The notes under the pieces are model-generated. The model saw nothing but the letters and a program-made list of their open reading frames with translations, searched no databases and was not told where the DNA came from. From an uncultured Oscillospiraceae bacterium (GTDB lineage Bacteria > Bacillota > Clostridia > Oscillospirales > Oscillospiraceae), in NCBI GenBank assembly GCA_947628265.1, contig CANQZF010000103.1:1-6427 (forward strand): DNA of 6,427 nt, written 5' to 3'. Shown one piece after another: positions 1 through 3,946 of this stretch (position 1 is its first letter; each line of letters opens with the position of its first letter). The position numbers were made by a program, and so were the translations under genes.

Positions 1-229
1 CCCGCTCAGTGAGGTACACCAGGGCCCCCCGGCGCTCCACGGCCTCCTGGGCGTAGTCGTGGCCGTCCACCCGCTGTCCCTTGATGCACACGAAGAGCCC
101 GCCCGCCTCCACGTCCCGGCTGTCCATGGAGACGGAGGTGATCCTGTCGTTGCGGAGCCGGTAGGGGCCCACATAGCGGCCGCCGGTGATTTCCGCGATC
201 TTGTCCACTGTCAGGGGTTTCATTTTCAT
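1..229 (-). CDS. murF: MurF, UDP-MurNAc-tripeptide--D-Ala-D-Ala ligase, N-terminal part (runs off the left edge)
   Basis: Only the first 76 codons are present; the rest lies before position 1. The family is a cytoplasmic Mur ligase that uses ATP to join D-Ala-D-Ala to UDP-MurNAc-tripeptide, the last cytoplasmic peptide step of peptidoglycan synthesis. The visible part is the Mur N-terminal substrate-binding domain: an opening LTVDKIAEITGG, then DSRDVEAGGLFVCIKGQ (the DSR-v-x-G-x-LF-v-x-x-x-G signature) and DGHDYAQEAVERRGA. The ATP-binding and C-terminal domains are not in view. I chose the ATG at 229 because AAGGAGG (245-239) lies 9 nt before it; a second ATG two codons on is too far. MurE has a similar N-terminus, but the IAEITGG opening and the position downstream of ddl on the same strand, as in the ddl-murF pair of many Firmicutes, favour MurF. 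No clear promoter was found just upstream. Confidence 0.85.
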   Translation of the reverse strand, partial: MKMKPLTVDKIAEITGGRYVGPYRLRNDRITSVSMDSRDVEAGGLFVCIKGQRVDGHDYAQEAVERRGALVYLTER

Positions 230-277
230 CTTGGGGTGCCTCCTTTTTGCTGAGTCCGGCAGCAGGGCCGGGGGAGT

Positions 278-315
278 CTTCTTTCCATTCTTTTTGGAAA
301 AAGAATGGAAAGAAG
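278..315. repeat. Perfect 18-bp inverted repeat, 2-nt centre
   Basis: The left arm CTTCTTTCCATTCTTTTT (278-295) and the right arm (298-315) are exact reverse complements, with GG between them. As RNA this gives a long stem with a small loop on either strand. It lies about 50 nt upstream of the murF start, so it would fall in the murF leader if transcription comes from ddl. No uninterrupted T run follows on either strand, so a simple terminator is not the best reading. A palindromic repeat element is likelier. Confidence 0.85.
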
Positions 316-466
316 CAAAGGAAGAAAAACTTTTTTTGGGTGCTCTGTAGCTTTGGGTTTTTACCGTATACTGGCGGGTCGGCTCCCGCAGTGGGGGTCG
401 ATACACACGGGTGGAACCATATCCGCGCGGGTGTGGTCGTATTGAGAAGCGGCTACGTCCGCGTAA

Positions 467-487
467 GCCCGAATTATAAATTCGGGC
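467..487. repeat. 9-bp hairpin with ATA loop
   Basis: GCCCGAATT (467-475) and AATTCGGGC (479-487) pair perfectly around ATA. The minus strand carries TATAAT inside this structure (478-473), but without an acceptable -35 about 17 nt upstream, so I do not call a promoter. Confidence 0.75.
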
Positions 488-489
488 GA

Positions 490-588
490 CGCTGCCTGGG
501 TGGTAGACGGTAGAGGTTGCGTCTACCCTCCGCCGCGCTGCCTGGGTGGTTGTCGTGTGGTAATCGGTAGAACAGCGTCTATATCCGC
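490..588. repeat. Two-copy imperfect direct repeat of about 45-53 bp
   Basis: Both copies open with the identical 15-mer CGCTGCCTGGGTGGT (490-504 and 536-550). They continue with related sequence: GGTAGACGGTAGAGG then GCGTCTA in copy 1 (from 502), GGTAATCGGTAGAAC then GCGTCTA in copy 2 (from 559). Both end in TCCGC. Copy 2 carries about 10 extra bases after the 15-mer. Copy 1 also contains an 8-bp inverted repeat, GGTAGACG (502-509) with CGTCTACC (520-527). The pattern indicates a tandem duplication that has since diverged. Confidence 0.7.
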
Positions 589-632
589 TGGCGCTGGCGC
601 TTTGCGCCTCGCGCCTCGCTGGTGCGGAGCGC

Positions 633-736
633 GGGAGGGTCTGGGACCCTCCCCTACGAAAAACTTTGAAATGTTACGTTTTAATTTAATGGAAAATCCT
701 TCAAAATTCTCGTAGGGGCGGGTTCCAAACCCGCCC
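633..736. repeat. Composite palindromic element: two GC hairpins flanking a closed AT-rich core
   Basis: Hairpin 1 is GGGAGGGTC (633-641), TGG, GACCCTCCC (645-653). Hairpin 2 is GGGCGGGTT (716-724), CCA, AACCCGCCC (728-736). Between them, CCCCTACGA (651-659) is the exact reverse complement of TCGTAGGGG (710-718), enclosing a roughly 50-bp AT-rich core. The whole can fold as a three-stem dumbbell, although the terminal bases of the central stem compete with the hairpins. I read it as a MITE-like or REP/BIME-like element; copies elsewhere in the genome would settle this. Confidence 0.7.
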
Positions 737-779
737 GTCCCAGATTTACATCCGGGCCTCGATCAACGCAAAATGCCTC

Positions 780-906
780 CCTACGGTCACCGCCCACGGC
801 CGACCGCCTACCGATACGCATACGCCTTCCGACAAACGTAAAAACCATAAATCCGCCGTACGGGCCGCTGCCCACAGCGGCCCTTTTCCGATTTGCATAC
901 GCCTTC
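780..906. repeat. Two imperfect ~50-bp direct repeats, each with a CCCA-loop hairpin
   Basis: Copy A (780-829) and copy B (857-906) are offset by 77 bp. They share a TACGG near the start and end in CCGATNNGCATACGCCTTC (811-829 and 888-906; two differences in 19). Each has a hairpin in the middle with the same loop CCCA. In B it is a perfect 9-bp stem, GGGCCGCTG (862-870) with CAGCGGCCC (875-883), followed by TTTT. In A it is GGTCACCG (785-792) with CGGCCGACC (797-805), with a small internal loop. The arms differ between copies but both still pair. Confidence 0.65.
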
Positions 907-931
907 TGGGATACGGTTTTCGCTGCGGAAT

Positions 932-969
932 TTTGCGGCGAATGATTTAATGTGCGGCATCGCCGCAAA
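932..969. repeat. 10-bp inverted repeat with 18-nt loop
   Basis: TTTGCGGCGA (932-941) is the exact reverse complement of TCGCCGCAAA (960-969). On the plus strand it is followed by CCTTTTTA, which is weakly terminator-like. No plus-strand gene ends nearby, so I leave it as a structured repeat. Confidence 0.6.
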
Positions 970-1082
970 CCTTTTTATCGGGACGCACGTGGAAAATCGG
1001 GGGAGCGGGCCGCCCAGATGCGCGGTCCTTACAGGGGGCGTTTGCGCCTTGATCGGGGTGCGGATATAAATTGGGGGCTTTT

Positions 1083-1117
1083 AGTGAAAAGTGAAAAGTG
1101 AAGAGTGAATAGTGAAG
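1083..1117. repeat. Heptanucleotide tandem repeat, five AGTGAAN units
   Basis: Five consecutive 7-bp units read AGTGAAA, AGTGAAA, AGTGAAG, AGTGAAT, AGTGAAG. They lie 33 bp beyond the ddl stop codon. A short hairpin, GGGGGC (1122-1127) TGAG GCCCCC (1132-1137), separates them from ddl; on the minus strand it is not followed by a T run, so it is at best a weak ddl terminator. Copy number could vary by slippage. Confidence 0.85.
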
Positions 1118-1149
1118 AGGTGGGGGCTGAGGCCCCCGGCCCCCGGAGA

Positions 1150-2190
1150 TCAGAGGGTCCTTATTGCTCTCGACGCCTCCAGGATCCTCTCGCAGAGCTC
1201 ATTATACCCGATCCCCGCCGCCTGGGCCTCCTGGGGGAGGAGGCTGGTTTGGGTCATGCCGGGGAGGGTGTTGGCCTCCAGGCACCAGATCTTATTTTCC
1301 CTGTCCACGATGAAGTCCATCCGGGCGTAGACCGCAAGGCCCAGGGCGTCGTTGACCCGCAGGGCCGTCTCCCGGAGGGCCCGGTCCAGCGCTTCGGGCA
1401 GGTCCGGGATGGGGCAGAGTTCACGGGCGGCGCCGGGCTGGTATTTATTCTTGTAGTCGAAAAAGCCGCTTTTGGGCGCGATCTCGATGGGCGGCAGGGC
1501 CTCGCCGTCCAGGACGCCTACGTCGATCTCCCGCCCCTGGATGTACCTCTCCACCAAAAGCTCGTCAGCGTAGCCGAAGCCCAGCTGGAGGGCGTCGGCG
1601 TACTCGCCCTCGGTCTTTGCCACGGAGGTCCCCACGGAGGAGCCGCCGGAACGGGGCTTCACCACGCAGGGCAAAAACGGCGCCGGGGCGTGGGCGGTGG
1701 CGCGCGTCACGGTGACGCCCTCCGGCGTGTTCACGCCCGCCTCCCGCATGAGCCTTTTGGCGGTGACCTTGTCCATGGCGATGGCGGAGCCGAGGTGCCC
1801 GGAGCCGGTGTAGGGGATGCCGGCGATGTCCAGCATGGCCTGGAGCCGCCCGTCCTCCCCGTCGGCCCCGTGGAGGCCCAGGAACACCATATCGGCGGCG
1901 CGGCAGACCTCCAGAAGGTCATCCGCCACGCGGCTGCGGTTCTTTTGGCTTCGCAGCGCCGCGAGGGCGCTGAGGTCCGGGGCGTTTTCCGCTATCTCCG
2001 CCTCCGGGTCCCCGCAGGGGCAGTCGAAGATCTCTTTGGGGTCCGTATACTCCCCGGTATATCCGAAAAAGGCGTCCACCACCGCCACCCGGTGGCCGTT
2101 TTCCCGAAGGGCCCTGGCGATCATGGCGCCGCTTTTGAGTGACACGTCCCTCTCCGGCGAGAGACCCCCGCAAAGTACGATGATGTCCAC
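1150..2190 (-). CDS. ddl: D-alanine--D-alanine ligase
   Basis: This 346-residue ATP-grasp enzyme joins two D-alanines in the cytoplasm; the dipeptide is the substrate of MurF, whose gene follows on the same strand. The N-terminal GGLSPERDVSLKSG (8-21) carries the conserved Glu (E13). LHGADGEDG (106-114) and GIPYTGSGHLGSA follow. ATP-grasp features are VVKPRSGGSSVG (K178), VERYIQGREIDVGVL (213-227), RMDF (290-293) and EANTLPGMT (305-313), then SLLP. The omega-loop reads DYKNKY (245-250); a Tyr at the last position is typical of D-Ala-D-Ala rather than D-Ala-D-lactate ligases. I chose the GTG at 2190 because AAGGAGG (2204-2198) lies 7 nt upstream and the protein then starts like the family; the open frame runs further upstream, but that part precedes the ribosome binding site. 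It is driven by a strong promoter at 2247-2219. The length is normal for the family. Confidence 0.96.
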   Translation of the reverse strand: MDIIVLCGGLSPERDVSLKSGAMIARALRENGHRVAVVDAFFGYTGEYTDPKEIFDCPCGDPEAEIAENAPDLSALAALRSQKNRSRVADDLLEVCRAADMVFLGLHGADGEDGRLQAMLDIAGIPYTGSGHLGSAIAMDKVTAKRLMREAGVNTPEGVTVTRATAHAPAPFLPCVVKPRSGGSSVGTSVAKTEGEYADALQLGFGYADELLVERYIQGREIDVGVLDGEALPPIEIAPKSGFFDYKNKYQPGAARELCPIPDLPEALDRALRETALRVNDALGLAVYARMDFIVDRENKIWCLEANTLPGMTQTSLLPQEAQAAGIGYNELCERILEASRAIRTL

Positions 2191-2218
2191 TCGTATTCCT
2201 CCTTGCGACCTCATTTTA

Positions 2219-2247
2219 ATTATACACCCTCCCGCCCCCGGTGACAA
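2219..2247 (-). promoter_or_regulatory. Sigma-A promoter of ddl
   Basis: On the minus strand, TTGTCA (2247-2242; five of six to consensus) is followed by a 17-nt spacer and a perfect TATAAT (2224-2219). Transcription would start near 2212, leaving a leader of about 20 nt that contains little beyond the AAGGAGG site. Confidence 0.85.
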
Positions 2248-2266
2248 CAAAAATTCGGGAAACAGC

Positions 2267-2295
2267 TGGACCTTTGGGGGAGGAGGGCGTATAAT
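2267..2295 (+). promoter_or_regulatory. Sigma-A promoter of the S24-like gene
   Basis: TGGACC (2267-2272; four of six to TTGACA), a 17-nt spacer and a perfect TATAAT (2290-2295) give a start near 2302 and a leader of about 36 nt. It diverges from the ddl promoter, the two -35 boxes being 19 bp apart, so a bound regulator or local supercoiling could link the two genes. Confidence 0.75.
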
Positions 2296-2337
2296 AGCCA
2301 TATATCCTATTCCAAATGGGCTTGGGAGGTGCGGAGC

Positions 2338-2718
2338 GTGAAAAAATATCCCCAAAGGGAGCCCGCCGTCTGGACGCCGGAGCTGCGCCGGAGGCCCCGG
2401 GGGGAGGCCTCCCGGGCGGATTTCTCCGTCACCGTCACCGACGACGCCATGGAGCCGTACATCAAAAAGGGGGAGACGGTGTACGTCTCCCGGAGGGCCT
2501 TCCCGCGCCCCGGGGAGGCCGGGATCTTTTACGTCCGGGGCCGGATGGTCTGCCGCCAGTACGTGGAGGACAGCGAGGGGACCGTCTACCTCTTCGCCGC
2601 CAACCGGAAAAGGCGGGAGCTGGATGAGGCCGTCCCCGCCGGCGACCCCGCCGGCGTCCAGCTCTTCGGCGGGCTTGTCCCGCCCCGGAGCATCCCGCTC
2701 CCGGGGATAGAGGAGTGA
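2338..2718 (+). CDS. S24/LexA-fold protein lacking the catalytic Ser and Lys
   Basis: This 126-residue protein matches the C-terminal domain of the LexA/UmuD/phage-repressor (S24) family in DDAMEPYIKKGETVYV (35-50), followed by PRPGEAGIFYV and RMVCRQYVEDSEGTVYLFAANR (69-90). In active members the first motif contains a catalytic Ser (GDSM-like) and the strand near VKR a catalytic Lys; here those positions read A37 and C72, so self-cleavage is not expected. There is no helix-turn-helix domain; the first 27 residues are basic and probably disordered. I chose the GTG at 2338 because GGGAGGT (2324-2330) lies 7 nt upstream; the GTG at 2329 overlaps that site. It is the only plus-strand gene, with its own promoter, convergent with acpP. 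The fold is inferred from motifs; the function is unknown, perhaps a ligand- or protein-binding relic of a repressor. Confidence 0.75.
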   Translation: MKKYPQREPAVWTPELRRRPRGEASRADFSVTVTDDAMEPYIKKGETVYVSRRAFPRPGEAGIFYVRGRMVCRQYVEDSEGTVYLFAANRKRRELDEAVPAGDPAGVQLFGGLVPPRSIPLPGIEE

Positions 2719-2728
2719 GAAACGAAAA

Positions 2729-2761
2729 AAAGCTCCCGGAGAAGGCTTCTCCGGGAGCTTT
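2729..2761 (-). terminator. Intrinsic terminator of the rpmH-acpP run, possibly bidirectional
   Basis: AGCTCCCGGAGAAG (2731-2744) pairs perfectly with CTTCTCCGGGAGCT (2746-2759). On the minus strand the stem is followed at once by six more Ts (2730-2725), a strong rho-independent terminator about 17 nt after the acpP stop. On the plus strand only TTT follows, so it may weakly terminate the convergent S24-like gene, which ends 10 nt before it. Confidence 0.92.
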
Positions 2762-2777
2762 GGCGTCTGTGAGGTTT

Positions 2778-3005
2778 TTATTTTACCAGGCTCTCCACCA
2801 GCTTGGCAAACTGGCCGATGGTCTCGATGCCCTCCAGGGAGTCCTGGGGGATCATGATGCCGAAGTGGTCCTCCACCTCGGAGACGAACTCCACCAGGTC
2901 CAAAGAGTCGATGTCCAGGTCGGTGCGGAGGTTGGTGTCCTCCGTGAGCTTCTCCTCGTCAAGGTCCAGGGTGCTGGCCATGATGTCACGAATTTCCTCG
3001 AACAT
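2778..3005 (-). CDS. acpP: Acyl carrier protein
   Basis: This 75-residue acidic protein carries growing acyl chains as thioesters on a 4'-phosphopantetheine arm during cytoplasmic type II fatty acid synthesis. The attachment motif is DIDSLDLVEF (31-40), with Ser34 as the modified residue; the recognition helix continues EVEDHFGI and the end reads IGQFAKLVESLVK, typical of housekeeping ACPs. The ATG at 3005 has AAGGAGG (3020-3014) 8 nt upstream. The open frame extends upstream into antisense of jag, but that part is not coding. It follows jag by 37 nt with no promoter between that I can see, so it is probably co-transcribed with the rpmH block, and the terminator at 2729-2761 follows it. No fab or plsX gene adjoins it, which is unusual for acpP. 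A specialised ACP is possible, but nothing in its sequence suggests one. Confidence 0.95.
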   Translation of the reverse strand: MFEEIRDIMASTLDLDEEKLTEDTNLRTDLDIDSLDLVEFVSEVEDHFGIMIPQDSLEGIETIGQFAKLVESLVK

Positions 3006-3042
3006 GATCGTTTCCTCCTTAAATTTATTCCCGCGAGAGGGG

Positions 3043-3933
3043 TCAATTCCATTCACGAACTGTCTTATCCACCGGGGGCTTCTCCGGGTCGGGGGAGGCG
3101 CCGGGGTAGACGGGGCGGCTGGGGTAGCCGGAGGGGGACCTTCTGGGGGGACGGGAGTCACGGCGGTCGTCCCGGCGGCGGTCATCCCGCCTGTCGTCCC
3201 GGCGGTCATCGCTGCGGTAGGGGCGCTCGTCGGTGCGCTCGATGTCCTTGGGGGCCGTGGCGGGGTCGTAGGCCACCACCACGCGGCGGTTGGGCTCCGT
3301 GCCGGTGGAATAGGTGGTGACGCCCTCAAAATCCTGGAGGGCGGTGTGGATGACGTGGCGCTCGTAGGCGTTCATGGGCTCCAGGGTCTGGCTGCGGCGG
3401 GAGCGGACCACCCGGGCGGCGGTCTTTCTGGCAAGGCCGGTGAGGGCGTCGGCCCGCTTGGCCCTGTAGTTCTCCGCGTCGATGTTGACCCGTGTGCGCT
3501 CCTCCGAGCCGGAGTTCAGCACGTAATTGGTGAGGTGCTGGATGGCGTCCAGCGTCTCGCCCCGGCGGCCGATGAGGGCCCCCACCCGCGTTCCCGTGAG
3601 CTCCACGGAGATGGTGTTGGTCTCCGGGTCATACTGTGCCTCGGCCTGGGCCTCCACGCCCATGCGCTCAAAGAGACCCTGAAGGAACTCCTCCACCCGG
3701 GCGGTATCGCCTGTGGCGGCGGAGGCGGCGGGAGCGGGAGCGGGGGCGGGCTCGTCGGGCTCCTCCCAGCTCACCTGGACCTTGGCCGGGGAGCTGCCCA
3801 GACCCAGAAAGCCGGATCTGGCACGCTCCAGCACCTGGACGGAGACGTCGTCCCGGCTCTTGCCCAGCTCACGGAGGGCGGCGGCGATGGCGTCGTCCTC
3901 GGTGCGGCCTGTCATTTCGATAGATTTTATCAT
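3043..3933 (-). CDS. jag: Jag/KhpB RNA-binding protein (Jag-N, KH and R3H domains)
   Basis: This 296-residue cytoplasmic protein has the Jag layout. Residues 1-55 are the Jag-N domain, with FLGLGSSPAKVQV at its end. Residues 56-78 are a Pro/Ala-rich linker. A KH domain of about 80-155 carries the IGRRG (GxxG) loop at 121-125, followed by TLDAIQHLTNYV. An R3H domain of about 156-222 has AYERHVIHTAL, giving the R-x3-H pair R192/H196. The tail from about 230 is disordered and rich in Arg-Asp repeats (RSDDRRDDRRDDRR), ending in a Pro-rich stretch; most Jag proteins lack such a long tail. In Firmicutes KhpB binds RNA with KhpA and affects cell elongation and division. The ATG at 3933 has AGGAAG 7 nt upstream, overlapping the yidC end. 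It lies 13 nt after yidC, the usual neighbour, and is surely co-transcribed with it. Confidence 0.94.
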   Translation of the reverse strand: MIKSIEMTGRTEDDAIAAALRELGKSRDDVSVQVLERARSGFLGLGSSPAKVQVSWEEPDEPAPAPAPAASAATGDTARVEEFLQGLFERMGVEAQAEAQYDPETNTISVELTGTRVGALIGRRGETLDAIQHLTNYVLNSGSEERTRVNIDAENYRAKRADALTGLARKTAARVVRSRRSQTLEPMNAYERHVIHTALQDFEGVTTYSTGTEPNRRVVVAYDPATAPKDIERTDERPYRSDDRRDDRRDDRRRDDRRDSRPPRRSPSGYPSRPVYPGASPDPEKPPVDKTVREWN

Positions 3934-3946
3934 TTACAGCCTTCCT

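Larger units (their letters stand above)
246..1149. other. Long ddl-murF intergenic region: mosaic of repeats, no convincing gene
   Basis: About 900 bp separate the end of ddl from the murF ribosome binding site. Open frames here are short, lack ribosome binding sites and resemble no family I recognise. The stretch is packed with inverted and direct repeats, listed separately: 278-315, 467-487, 490-588, 633-736, 780-906, 932-969 and 1083-1117. Composition swings sharply, from AT-rich islands (around 285-335 and 660-710) to GC-rich hairpins. I infer successive insertions of small intergenic repeat elements between two genes that are often adjacent. No good sigma-A promoter for murF was found: a TATAAT at 478-473 (minus) lies inside a hairpin loop and has no matching -35. 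How murF is transcribed is therefore unclear; read-through from ddl is possible. Confidence 0.7.

Noticed and set aside
473..478. TATAAT on the minus strand as a murF promoter
   Set aside because: The -35 position reads ACCCAG, and the box is part of the 467-487 hairpin.
278..588. CRISPR-like array
   Set aside because: The repeats are only two-copy or palindromic, without regular spacers and without cas genes in view.
247..715. Two short plus-strand open frames over the left part of the ddl-murF spacer
   Set aside because: No ribosome binding sites, no family resemblance, and both run through the inverted and direct repeats.
862..887. GC-rich hairpin followed by TTTT as a plus-strand terminator
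   Set aside because: No plus-strand gene precedes it and a related hairpin with the same loop but no T run occurs at 785-805, so it belongs to the repeat.
681..968. Minus-strand open frame of 95 codons containing GRAGLEPAPT
   Set aside because: No ribosome binding site; its translation is built from the direct repeats and hairpins at 716-906, and such peptides are recurrent artefacts of intergenic repeats.
1105..2142. Long plus-strand open frame of 345 codons over ddl
   Set aside because: It lies antisense to a clear Ddl, has low-complexity Gly/Val/His-rich translation and no family resemblance; GC-rich codon bias opens antisense frames.
3065..3073. TTATCCACC, one mismatch to the DnaA box
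   Set aside because: A single site inside the jag coding sequence with no neighbouring boxes or AT-rich unwinding region; not an origin.
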